From positions 11,708,001 through 11,772,000 of the forward strand of contig CM071595.1 of the NCBI GenBank assembly GCA_036435485.1: a DNA stretch of 64,000 nt, given 5' to 3'. The notes beneath the pieces are model-generated. The model saw only the letters and a list, made by a program, of their open reading frames with translations, searched no databases and had not been told where the DNA came from. Position 1 is the stretch's first letter. Each line of letters opens with the position of its first letter. Position numbers and translations under genes: made by a program. Below, piece by piece: positions 33,542-45,454 of this stretch. The DNA comes from Saposhnikovia divaricata. Its lineage: Eukaryota > Streptophyta > Magnoliopsida > Apiales > Apiaceae.

Positions 33542-35317
33542 CTAACTAATGTAACTATTTGTAGAAAATTAAATATAAACTACTAACAAAAAGTTAATTT
33601 TATGAAATGAGACTGATTCATACAAGAACTAATCAATTAAGTTTTCGGGCACGGTGGTGGAATCTTAGTCGAAATCAGTTAATAAGACACTATTTAGCAC
33701 CTTTTATGTATAAAAAATTTGGAAATTTGGAAATTCTTAAGCATTTCAGATCCTACATTCAAAACTTGTACGTCTATAGTTAAAAATATCACAGACCTGT
33801 GATTTGATTTTGGTGAATGAAAATTATTACTTTGGAATGAAATATATTAAGATTTTATAAGAAATGTAACCTCTATTGTTTAAAAAAAAAAAAAAAACGT
33901 AACCTCTATCTATTAGAATAAGGTTTTGCAACTAATCACATGCATGGATACACCGGAAGGGATCAGCCGAGTACACTAAAACATAAACATCATGTTTAGA
34001 TCGCCGTATGTGTATTAATATTAGGTTAATACGAACGAGCAATCATTTGAGATTCTATGCAGCAAAGGAACTAATCTTTTTTATAATAAAAAACGCATAC
34101 ACGCACGTCACACGCAGAGATTTATATATGTACATATCTATAATCAGCATAAACTAATGACGTGCTTTGTCCGTCCCTTTAATTTCTTTACACTTTCTTT
34201 TTGATTCCTACCAATTCTTTATTTTTAACAATAAAATATATTATAACATCCACTACTTCACTCTACTTTTTCAATACTTTACACTATTACACATTTCACT
34301 TATTTTAACAATAAAATCAATATTACACCCACTACTTCATTTATTTAAACAAAATTACATCCACTATCCTTGATTTCCATACCCAAACCAAATGTAAAGG
34401 AAATGTATAATTATGAGAAATTACTACCATATATACATATTTTTTAATTTTATTTTCATTAATATGATCCATCATAGTTAATTACATCTTTACATTTTCT
34501 TACCTTCCAAATTATAAAATTATGATTCATCCACTTTTGCAAATCATCCTTCTTTTATCTTCTTTCTATAACCTTATTAAATACGTTGATACATATACAT
34601 ATAATTGTATATACATTATTAACGAATCGATTTCGCAAATTCGTATTCTTTCATCGATAAATCCGTGTAACCAATCTTATAATTATAGAGAATTAAAGTT
34701 GATTCTGATTTATTTTGGTTATTATAGAGAGTTAAAGTTGATTCTGGTTGATGTAATTGCACAGTAAATTGCAAGCTGCTGCATATGTTGTTGCAAAGTT
34801 CAAAGGTAGGTTTACAGTGAATTTACATATTTTCAAATGTGGTTGTGCTACCAGTTGTAATCAATAGATAATCAGTTATTTGATTATCTATGAGTTGTAT
34901 TGATTGATTTGTAGCATGCAACTCGTTTTACAATCATATGCAATTTTGAGTATTTTAAAATTTGAAATTGCATTTGCAGTTAATTTTAGTCGATAAGAAT
35001 TACATACATGGTTGGAAAGTTACAAATTGTAATTTTGCAATTAATTTTTAAAAAATTCATATTTTATAATTTCTTTTAGGAAATCGTAATTTTGCAAAAT
35101 AACTTTAAAAACAGCCGTATCCTTGCAAAAATGTTTATGTCCTCGGGTATTTTTCAAAAAACCTTATAATTAATGTCCCCACAAACATAGAACGTATAAT
35201 ATGAGTCTTCGTGCATGACTATGAACATTTTATTTTTAATTTCATACAATGCATGCATATACCCGTTAATTTTTTCTTGTAGCTGACGGTATTATTATAT
35301 ATATCTATGTATATATA
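33542..35317. other. Upstream region of NCED, nothing recognised
   Basis: AT-rich. A block near 34160-34400 has internal near-repeats (acaataaaat, cccactacttcatt) and ends tttctttacac / aatgtaaaggaaat that may be a worn foldback. No gene on either strand. Confidence 0.4.
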
Positions 35318-35706
35318 GGCTAGCGTTCAAATAAAAACCAATCTTAGAATATAAACTAGAAACCTACACTAAATAAATTATATTTCATTTATTTTAATGG
35401 CCCCGCTAGTGGCACCTTCACAAAAAACGTTTAAAATTCTTGGCTCTATTCAACAAAAATATTAAAAAAAAAATATAAAAAAAAATTTTAAAAAAAATTA
35501 CTGTTCACGTGCCACGTCATCACGTGAACAGTAATTTTTTTTTAAAATTTTTTTTTATTTTTTTTATATTTTTGTTGAATAGAGACAATAATTTTAAACG
35601 TTTTTTGTATTGTAGTACCCCTAATTTGGTTATTAGATTAGATTGAAATATTTAATTTAGGTTTAGTTTCTATTTTCTATTCTAAGTTAGTTTCTATTAG
35701 AACAAG

Positions 35707-35710
<4 letters not shown>
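35318..35710. mobile_element. Long-hairpin MITE 2 with CACGTG centre
   Basis: The left end ggctagcgttcaaataaaaa and the right end tttctattagaacaagaccc are inverted over most of their length, and the element folds inward to the palindrome attactgttcacgtg / cacgtgaacagtaat (35499-35535). TA on both sides. No ORF. Same family as the copy at 36181, in opposite orientation, and as MITE 1. Confidence 0.8.

Positions 35711-35787
<77 letters not shown>
35711..35787. repeat. (TA)n microsatellite between MITE 2 and MITE B
   Basis: About 38 TA repeats. Confidence 0.95.
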
Positions 35788-35790
<3 letters not shown>

Positions 35791-36158
35791 TTGCATTCCA
35801 TAACAAACACCTTATATAACAAACAATAAAGAACACCTCATATCTAATCTAATATAAGAGTTCCATCATGGCACCCAATACAAAAAGTTATTTTTTTACC
35901 CTCTATCCATCCAGCAAAAAAAATAAAAATAAAAATAAAAAATAAAAAAATTACCGTTCATGATGACGTCACTACTGACGTCAGCATGATGTCATCATGA
36001 ACAGTAAATTTTTTATTTTTTTATTTTTTTGCTTGATGGATGGAGGGTAAAAAAATAAACTTTTTGTATTGGGTGTTCCTGGCGGAGCCATTGGATCTAT
36101 TAGATTTAAAATATTCTTTATTGTTTATTATATAAGAATGTTCTGTATGGAGCAATGG
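35788..36158. mobile_element. Long-hairpin MITE B, related family
   Basis: The left arm gagttgcattccataacaaa and right arm (inverted ccattgctccatacagaaca) pair over about 50 bp, as do taccctctatccatcc and ggatggagggta. The centre ttcatgatgacgtc...gacgtcagc...atcatgaa is a palindrome. The layout and the caatacaaaaagt block recall MITE 2, but ends and centre differ, so it is a sister family. Flanked by TA on both sides. Confidence 0.75.
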
Positions 36159-36180
36159 TATATATACATATATATATATA

Positions 36181-36555
36181 GGGTCTTGTTCTAATAGAAA
36201 CTAACTTAGAATAGAAACTAGAAACTAAACCTAAATTAAATATTTCAAGCTAATCTAATGACCAAATTAGGGGTACTCCAATACAAAAAACGTTTAAAAT
36301 TATTGTCTCTATTCAACAAAAATATAAAAAAATAAAAAAAAATTTAAAAAATTTACTGTTCACGTGATGACATGGCACGTGAACAGTAACTTTTTTTAAT
36401 TTTTTTTTAATTTTTTTATATTTTTGTTGAATAGAGCCAAGAATTTTAAACATTTTTTGTGAAGGTGCCCCTAGCGGGACCATTAAAATAAATGAAATAT
36501 AATTTATTTAGTGTAGGTTTCTAGTTTCTATTCTTGGTTTCTATTTGAACGCTAG

Positions 36556-36557
<2 letters not shown>
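36181..36557. mobile_element. Long-hairpin MITE 3, inverted copy of MITE 2
   Basis: Starts gggtcttgttctaatagaaa and ends gaacgctagcc, the reverse complement of the MITE 2 ends. The centre is actgttcacgtgatgacatg / gcacgtgaacagt (36355-36388) with two CACGTG sites. TA on both sides. Confidence 0.8.

Positions 36558-36629
<72 letters not shown>
36558..36629. repeat. (TA)n microsatellite next to MITE 3
   Basis: About 36 TA repeats directly adjoining the element. Confidence 0.95.
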
Positions 36630-36633
<4 letters not shown>

Positions 36634-36904
36634 TGGTAAGCCATATCTTGTATTTTATTTTATGGATTCTTCATGTATATATACGGTGATCAGAAATATT
36701 GAATATATGATCGAGGTGATATTAAATTTCTCTCTTTCGACTTTCATGCAGATACATGTCCATTACAAAATGTGATCCAACTGTCACAATAGGTGGGTGG
36801 TACCCGTCGGTAATAACCAGAAACATAAATTTCGGATTTATATTTGACCATTTAATGTAATATTATTCGTACTAGATATAGTGATCAACGGAAGGCAAAT
36901 TGAT

Positions 36905-37140
36905 CTATCGCAGTCCATTGTTTTTTCTTTTTTCTTTTTTTGAATAAAAGGATATTTTTATTAAATCAAAGCATCCGACAAGATTGTCTCCAACAAGAAG
37001 TACGGAGGAGACGAATGAAATATGAAGCTATTAAGCTCACAAGGAATTTTAGCCAATTTGTGTGCTACCGTAACATAGCTAATCGATACATTACCATGAT
37101 TACAAATCAGAGACTTACAATATTGAACCAGATATAATGA
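36905..37140 (-). mobile_element. LINE 3' end: RNase H tail and poly(A)
   Basis: The minus strand encodes CNHGNVSISYVTVAHKLAK...SSPPYFLLETILSDALI and a stop (36961-36963), the pattern of the C-terminal RNase H-like domain of plant LINE ORF2 (VAHxLAK, PPxFLLETLxxD). It is followed by aataaaaatatccttttatt and an A-rich tail (36920-36948). The copy is strongly 5'-truncated, as usual for LINEs. The left limit is the poly(A) end; the right limit is unclear. Confidence 0.65.
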
Positions 37141-38401
37141 TAGATTAGAGAATTTAGGTTAAGACACAATTCATTTCTTAACAATTACATTAAAAAAATT
37201 AGTTGAACGTTCAAAGAAACACAATATAAGATTCTGATTAGGTCTTCTTCTTACATCTTAGTTGGTTACTAATTAACCTGATATTAGAGCGCACACACAC
37301 TTCCAATATTATCAATATTTAATATGAATACGAAGACAATTTATGCTACAAAGATAAAAACAATGATTCATTTTGGCTTTCGTAATAATTGAGTCTCACA
37401 CAACATGTGATATGTCTCTTTCAATCATAAATATCAACTAAAAAAAATTAAACAATAATAAAAAAACACATGCCAAATTTTACACAACATGTTTCATATT
37501 TCATAATTTGATCGGATAATTGCTGACAAGATTATGATCAATGAATTAACATTACAACCAATTTTAATTTTATTGATCGACTATATATATACGAAAGTTG
37601 TAATTTCTAAGTAACATTCAAACTTTTAGATTTTAAGTTTGCCCAGCATATCAAATCCACTCGTAAATTCCAAAATGCAAGAGAAATTCAAATTCCGGCA
37701 GAAACTGAGTTTTAGTGTCACTTATTCAGGCTGCAAACAGCAGTTATATACTAGTTCATCCCTGTTAATGAAATTTGTCAGAAGCTTAAACTAGTCTGGA
37801 ATACTCAGTAAAAAAGTGTTAAATATTTAATACCAACTCGGATAATTTAAATTTTTGGTTCTACCACCCGTTATATTTCCTCCTATGCGTTTAATATACA
37901 AAAATATAAGAGTAATGTTTGTGAACCAAAAAAAATTCTCTAAAAATGTTTTTAAAATGACGTGAATTGGCAAAATGAAAAATTTTAATTGAGAGATTTA
38001 ATATGAATGCACGCGGGATCCATCATATTAATTATTTAATTAATTAATGATAGGAAAACGTATCATTTTGGACTTTTTTTTAAAAATTTTATTTGGTTGC
38101 ATAGCATTTTTCAAAATGTAATTCATTAAGCGTACAAACACTATTCCAATGCACAAAAATGTGCTTGATTGTATAATTGTCAATATCTTTCACATAGAAG
38201 TAAATGGAAACTTCTCTCCAAATGAAAATAACATCATTCGTCCAAGTTTTCCGAATGGTTGCCTATATGATTAAGTTCCTCGTTTCGTTTTCATGTAACA
38301 GGATAGATGAATCAATGCATTTAAACACAAAATTCTGGCCTAAAATTTGACAAGGTCATTTTTCTGAAATACTTGCATATTGGAGGATGTAGTCCTACTT
38401 T
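37141..38401. other. Spacer, nothing recognised
   Basis: AT-rich, no gene or repeat family recognised on either strand. Confidence 0.5.
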
Positions 38402-39949
38402 CACTACAAGAAAATTTGGGTAAAATGGATTGCTTAAATTTGACTGGCATAAATTCGATTGGAACCAGTCGAATTTATGGTCAATTCCAATTAATTATTG
38501 GTCAAACTTAAAATCGATCGTGAACAGTCGAATTTAACACCAGTCAAATTTAAGCAATCGATTTTATAGGTGCGGTCGAATTTAACCAGTCGAATTTAGT
38601 TGGCTACACAGGTGGAAACTATTTTGCGCAAACAAAAATTTTCCCAGGATTCAATTTGACCGGATACGGTCGAATTAAAGAGCAGTCGAATTTAAGTTTG
38701 AGCGGGAAAAATCCCGACTAAATTTTGCTAAATTATTTAAAATTAAATTCAACAAAATCAGTTGTATTTATAAATTTGACCGAAGACAGTCGTATTTATA
38801 ATTTGATCGAAGTCAGTCGTATTTATAAATTTGACTGATGTCAGTCGTATTTATAAATTTGACTGAGATCAGTCATTATTACAAGGATAATTAATTTTTA
38901 AAATTATTCAGAAAATATAAAATTAATCCTTAAATTATAAAAAAAATTACCACAATATACTCATAAGATGAACTACACGTTAAAATTTTGTTTACCCACT
39001 TACGCTAAATTTTTTTTTAACAAATGTAAATAAAGTGTTCATTCTATATTTGTTAAGAAGTTTGGAAAATTTTAATAAATACTTACCAATTTTAAAAATT
39101 TATGATTTCTTTTATAGTAGGTTTTGATAACATATTGTATTCAATAAAAATGATGGGAGACCGTAATAGTGTGAGTTACAAAAAAAAACTTTACCAATAC
39201 GACAATTTGTTATTGAATGATTGAAATGTAGGGTTTAAGGTATATGTTTAGGGGTTACTCATTTCATATCAAGGGTTAGTAATTTAGATTTGTTAAAATT
39301 AAAATTTGAAGGATCCAACCGTACGGATGTTAAGATTATTATATTTTAAAAGTTTGTACAAAAAAAATAATTAATAAAAAATGGCACATATTAAATATTA
39401 TAATGGTCAAAAAAATAGGTTAACTCATTTTCGACCTATTGCAGTCGTATTCATAAATTCGACTGGAAACTGTCAACTTTGAATGGTAAATTCGAGGGCA
39501 AACCCTAGTTCGTCGAATTTATAAACTCGACCGAATCCAGTCGAATTTATAAATTCGACTGGATTCGATCGAGTTTAGCCGCGTCAGATCTGTTTTAGCA
39601 AAACACCTTCTGCCTCTTTGCTCACTTTCCCCTTTCTAACTTCACTTTCCTTTCTCTCCCACAAATTCATTTTCAATTCATTTTGCTTCCTTGAAGAGTT
39701 CATCCAAATCATCAAGTAAGTATCACTAATCCGTAACATAATTGTTAGTATGTCTTTCATTGATGTTTTTTCTCATAATAGATGTGAATGTAAATGTTAG
39801 TATTTGTGTTACTGCATGTTCAAGTATCTTAAATTTGTTGATAAAATTAAAGTAGTAAATTAGTAATTACTATACATTGCTTAGTAATGACTTGTTTTTT
39901 TCCAATTAAAGTTGCACACAACTTATACCAATGTATATGAACTTTGTAG

Positions 39950-41385
39950 ATGACATCCGATCGTAGTTGGGTTGGTCATAATCGTTATGATGAATCGAAA
40001 TACTTAACGGAGGAATACAAATATGGAGTGAATAGTTTTCTTGAATTTTCTATTAATCATCGTGAAGAGGAAGATAAAGGACTCATAAGATGTCCATGTC
40101 AAAATTGTGGAAATCAATACTTCATGAATCCTAGTGATGTGAGAATTCATTTGTATTGACATGGTATTATGCATTGGTATACCAAATGGGATTTGCACGG
40201 GGAGAAGGATGTGCCACGATTTGAAACCGGAACGAGTTCTGGTAATATTGACTACAATGATGTTGATATGTATGATGCTCGTGATATGCTAAGAGATTTA
40301 GTGGAAGCAAATAAACATTTTGAGAATTTTGAAGAAGAACCAAATCCAAAAGCAAAAGATTTTTACAATATGGTGGAAAAAGCTTCGGAACCAATTTATC
40401 CAAACAATAAGGATTTTATCACATTATCATTTGTAAACAAGCTACTACATTGGAAGCACAAACATAATTGTAGTAACAGTGCCTTTGATGATTTGATTCA
40501 CCTTATTGGGTTAGTACTGCCTGCTAATCACAGCTTGCCTAAGACCTATTATGATGTGTGAAAGATGATAAGAGGATTGAATATGGGATACGAAAAAATT
40601 TATGCTTGCGAGAATGATTGCATGTTGTTTTACAAGGAAAATAGCAACAAAACTCAGTATGATATATGCAATACAAGCCGATACAAGGAGCAAAAAGATC
40701 CAAACAAAATGAAGATCTCGCGAAAGATCTTGCGCTACTTTAATCTTACCTTAAGGTTGTAGCGTTTATTTATGAATGAGAAGATCACAGAATGTATGAG
40801 GTGGCACCACGATAGAGTCATTGTTGAAGGTCAATTATCTCACCCAGCGGATGGAGACGAGTGGAAACGATTTGATTGTAGGTTTCCAAACTTTTCGAAA
40901 GAAATTCGGAATGTTAGACTTGGCCTCTCTAGTGATGGATTTGACCCTTTTCATGATTCACATTCTAGGGAATATACTGTTTGGCATGTGGTGGTTGTAG
41001 TTTACATCCTTCCTCCATCTATGTGCACGAAGGCTCCTTACATGTTTATGCCGCTTCTTATTGCTGGACCAAATCCATGTTTACCTCCAACCACCGATTG
41101 ATGAATTGAATGTATTGTGGCGCACTTGTGAAGAAACATATGATAGGTTCTCAAGAACAAATTTTATGATGAAGGCAGCACTATTGTGAACGATCAGCGA
41201 CTTTCCTGCACTTGGAATGCTTAGCGGGTGGTCTACCAAGGGAAGTTAGCATGTCATGTTTGTATTGGACAAGTAAAAGTCAAACAACTCAAGCATGGTG
41301 GTAAACCTAGTTTTATGGAATTGCTCGCTATTTCTAAGAGTGAAGTTCGAATATTCAAACATGAATTTTACAACAATATGACGTA
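39950..41385 (+). pseudogene. TNP2-like CACTA transposase, truncated with stops
   Basis: Begins MTSDRSWVGHNRY with the transposase-associated domain (CPCQNCGNQYFMNPSDVRIHL), a stop TGA at 40157-40159, then WYTKWDLHGE. The TNP2 region follows: MLRDLVEANKHFENF, HKHNCSNSAFDDLIHLI, LPKTYYDV (stop at 40559), IYACENDCMLFYKEN, CNTSRYKE, a stop, MRWHHDR, LGLSSDGFDPF, VWHVVVVVYILPPSMCTKAPYMF, GPNPCLP, LWRTCEETYDRF and SGWSTKGKLACHVC. It fades after about 41310, so the later catalytic half is missing. Family role: cut-and-paste cleavage at the CACTA ends in the nucleus. This copy cannot do it. Confidence 0.85.
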
Positions 41386-41779
41386 AATTTGTTTGGGAAC
41401 AATAAGAGATAGACAGTTATCACTTGAGTTATATCACCGTCTTCAAGAAAATTAGTTCATTCTATAATAAGTAAATATATGCATTTAGAATCTCTTTAGA
41501 AATGTAATAGTCTTTAGTATCATAGATCTCATGATTTTTGTTACTAAGTGGACAAATTAATAATGATAATTAGTAGCAAAGTCATAGCTAGTAATATAAT
41601 ATAGTATCAATAAATTGTTGAAATGTTATCTTCTGTCATCTTGATATTCCTTTTCCATCTCGGGTAGCTAGCTAAGACATAAAAAAATAGGACAACTAGA
41701 ATATAGTTTAAATGTACAATGATAGGCTCCTCTTCAGGAATTTTTTCTGTACTACAATTTTTAAGTACTAATTGTCTGC

Positions 41780-43072
41780 ATGGGCTGCTTAGAGATGATA
41801 CGAGTACTATACTATACCCTATTTTTGCTTATATGTTGCATAGTGCAGGAAGCTATGGAAAAAGCGCAGGAAGATATGGAAAGAGCGATGGCTACACAAT
41901 CCACACCCAATGACTTGTCAACTACTGATCCACCTCCATCACCACGTAGCCAAAAGAAGTTGCAATTAAAGAAGAATATTACTCTTGCACTGCAGGTGAG
42001 ACCCCCAAAGAAGGGGAAGACCATTCTCTTTCCTCGACATACAGTGCCAGAGGTTTTTGGATCATACGAGGCATCACAGTGGACAGGATCTCAGTCCACA
42101 CAAAAGTCGCATCCCCCTCCCCGCCATTTATCTGATGATTCATTGCAATTTATATTAAGGGTTTCAGGTGATATGAATAGGTTGGTCTATTCCTTGGAAG
42201 TGCAGGAGGTGCCACGTTCCTTGTTGAATGAACGCATGCATTTTTTAGAATGAAGCCTTTTCAAACAGAGATTATGACCGCAAGGAGCAGGATTCGTGGT
42301 TTGAGTATATGCGGCTAGCATCGTCCTTTGTTTCCGATGCCATGGTGCTGTACGAAAAGGTCATCCTTGAGGTAACTGTTGATGCCCTCTATAGTACTCC
42401 TTTTATTGCAGTAAGCACCTGTACCTGCATCATATTAAAAATAATTCCTGCAATAAATTAAGCTAGTATTTACAATAAATTCAGCTGTGGTATTGTGTTA
42501 GCTGTTAGGTTTAGTTCATTTATAGTTACCTATTAAGTACTCGAGTATAGGATATGAATCCTGAGAAATTGTGTTAGCTGTTAGCAAGTAAAAGAATGTT
42601 TGCTAAACGTTAGTGGCAGTGAAAGTTGTAATACTTGCTGTATGTTCAGTTATGATGATTCATTCTTAGGAAGACATTGTTAAGAGGAGTAAAAAGTATT
42701 GAAAAGTTCATATTTGTATGAAGTTTATAGTTGGGCTTGCTTTTGGATAGATTTGAAGTCTGTGGTGGTGAATAAGAATGTAGCTGCTTAGCAAAGTGTT
42801 TTAATTTAGTTAAATAGACAGCTAAGTTGATCTAGATATCTTAAATTGTATGCAACTCTCTAACGAATAAATTTTATCTTAAAGGACTGAATTTCATGGT
42901 GTACTTATGAAGATCAAATGTGATCTTTGTTGTATTTTCTTCATCAATGTACCTAATATATTCAATTGCAGGGCACAAGTACTGAAAAGGCAGTAATCGA
43001 TACCACTATCTCAAGAAACGGAGACGACGATGAAGATGAAGATCAAGATGCGAGGAATTATCCACTTTATTA
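41780..43072 (+). pseudogene. Second CACTA gene (TNPA-like), probable spliced relic
   Basis: An open stretch (to 42253) encodes EAMEKAQEDMERAMATQSTPND, a Pro/Ser/Lys-rich linker, PRHTVPEVFGSYEASQWTGSQ and LRVSGDMNRLVYSLEVQEVP. A likely 3' exon follows a T-rich ttcaattgcag at 42961-42971: it encodes GTSTEKAVIDTTISRNGDDDEDEDQDARNYPLY and a stop near 43072. An acidic C-terminus on the last exon and the place downstream of the transposase suit the second gene of En/Spm elements. Exon limits and intactness are not resolved; I do not recognise a catalytic domain. Confidence 0.45.
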
Positions 43073-43889
43073 GTTGTATTAACATATAATTATGATGAAG
43101 CTTTTGGACTGAACTAACGTTAAGCTTTTGTGACTGGGCTTTGTAGAGCATTGCTCATTTTGTTAGCAACATTAGAATTATTACGCTAAGCTTTTGGGAC
43201 TTAACTTCTAATGTAAAAGATAATGTAACTTGTTATGTTAAACTTATGGATGGTTGAATATTTATATATTTTAATTGTTTAGATTTTTTGTATTCTGCCC
43301 CCTCCCCTAATTGTTTTGCAAATTAGGTTGTGATCAGTTTACATTATAGGCTGGAAAAAATACAGCATGCATATGGATTGTTTATGGCATGTTAATTCGA
43401 CTCCTTGCAGTCAAATTTAATAACCCAAAAAATTTTGGTGTTCAATAAATTTGACTGAAGGCCCTGTCGAATTTATAAATTCGATGATAAAAAGGCAGTC
43501 GAATTTATAAATTAGACTGAAAAATCAGTCGAATTTATAAATATGACTGCATAAAAGAGATCAGTCGATTTTATAAATTTGACTGGAAACAGTCAAACCT
43601 AAGTTCGCTAGGCGGGAAATTCAAATTTTCGCCAAAAATTTCAAAAATTTATCCGGGACAAATTTGACTGGTTCCAATCGAATTTATGCAGTCGAATTTA
43701 TGCAGTCGAATTTGAGCAGTCGAATTTAACCAGTCGAATTTGTTAAATTCCACTGGTTTTTGCTAAATTCCACTAAGTTAGAATCGACTGCCAGTTTGAA
43801 GTCGAATCTAGCTATCGACTGGTTACGGTCGAATTTAGCTAAATTCGACTGCAAACTGGCAGTCTATTTTAGCCGAGATTCTTGTAGTG

Positions 43890-45454
43890 TGTTTAAAAAA
43901 CATCTTTTTAGTTGTTGGGATAATGTTAATAAGAGTTTGAGGGAGTCCCAACCAAGTGAAGATATTGCGTGATTGTGTGAATAGTGGCGGAATAAGGATT
44001 TAAATTACGAACGAAAATATTTTTTGAATTTTTTTTTTACTAATTATACAGAACTAGTTGGACTTAAAAGTAAAAATTAAGATCTATGATTTAGAATTTC
44101 TCCAATTTTCATCTGTAATTTACCTTAACCAAAAATAAATTACTCAAATGGAGCATCTTGAACATGGACCTCTAATGAGTTCCAACCTCCTTTGTTGTTG
44201 ATTTCGAAGGTATCTAAATGAAACAAATTCCATCTTTTCATCGAAACCCTCACATACAAAGATGTTCTTAGGCTGACAATACAATTCGTGATCGCAAATT
44301 TAAGACTAATTGACATGAATCAGAGATACCAATATAACAATAATCATACTGGGATTCTACCTCCCCACCATAAGTAGCTTAGGTTGCCGACCTGTAGATA
44401 TATGTGGACCATTAAAACTGACTCCTCACATGGGCTAAATATATACAACATGTGCAGAGATGTCGAACAAGGCAACCAGCCATAGCTATGAAAACATGTT
44501 GGAGCAGTAAGCCAGTACAATCAAACTTATGATTGATTCGAGGTCAGGTCCATCATGTTCCGATTTTACGTCAAGTGTTTGATGGCTAATGCATTAATAT
44601 CTATCAGAATTTTCGAAAACAAGATCCGCGAGGAACATGATAATGTTTTCAATCTCAAACACTATATTCAAATTGCAACATTCATAATCATGGCTTAGTG
44701 ACAGCTGCTATGAAAAGCCGCAAGTAAAAAAACACAACACTTAACGAAAATCACATATTTACGCTTCTCAGATCATTGAACGTACGTGCACACCTGCATT
44801 GCCACTCTTCTAATCATGCTTTAATCCCAGAATAACTACAAAATCAAGTCTTAGCTTTAGATTAATTACTTGCGCGTACGTTTAGGCAAAGTACGAGCAC
44901 AGGAAGTTAGCAATAAGAAAACAATTGCACTTAGATATTTGTACTTTGATGCCTGAAAACAATGGAACTACTTAACCAGTTCATAGAAGAATTATAACAA
45001 AATCTCAGTAAGCTTTGTTGTGAGCTCTCCTAAAATGCACAAAAAATTGATCATATTATATTTTAGAATATTTTTTGCTAAAAGGTGAAATATTTTAAAA
45101 TATTTTCATTAAATTCATTTTGTGTCAAAACGCTCTTCTAAAATTACAAGAAAAATAATTTTCTTACTGTAAATAGAAATTCTTTTATTATGAACTATTT
45201 AAATTTGGAAATTTAATTACCCAGTATCTCTAATTCTCTAGCATAAAATAATTTTCTGAATTTCGAAGTTTCTTGAGTAATATGTGGTGTCAAGTAATAC
45301 GGCCCTACATTTGGGCCATGCATGTAATATTAGTGAAGGCTTTTGTTAACTGGGTTAATCCATGAACGTAAGTGGGCTAGCCTTATAGAAAAAGCAATAT
45401 TTTGAACAGAGTAGTTTAATGACAGGACAGTCTCTTTTTAAAGAAAAACTACAT
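43890..45454. other. Spacer, nothing recognised
   Basis: Mixed-composition DNA without a supported ORF, TIR or LTR. Confidence 0.5.

Larger units (their letters stand above)
38402..43889 (+). mobile_element. Defective CACTA (En/Spm) transposon, 5488 bp
   Basis: The left terminus CACTACAAGAAAATTTGGG and right terminus ending gattcttgtagtg (inverted CACTACAAGAATC) share CACTACAAGAA. The 3-bp flanks are ttt and tgt, a TSD with one mismatch. Subterminal regions (38430-38880, 39440-39580, 43400-43870) hold dozens of cagtcgaattta units in both orientations, the expected binding sites of the TNPA-type protein. It encodes a broken TNP2-like transposase and a second ORF. Two stops and loss of the catalytic part make it non-autonomous. 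Confidence 0.9.

Noticed and set aside
34167..34767. Phe/Ile/Tyr-rich ORFs upstream of NCED
   Set aside because: AT-rich chance frames without domain or signal; kept as spacer.
36545..36775. ORF starting in a TA microsatellite
   Set aside because: N-terminal half is only Ile-Tyr repeats from (TA)n.
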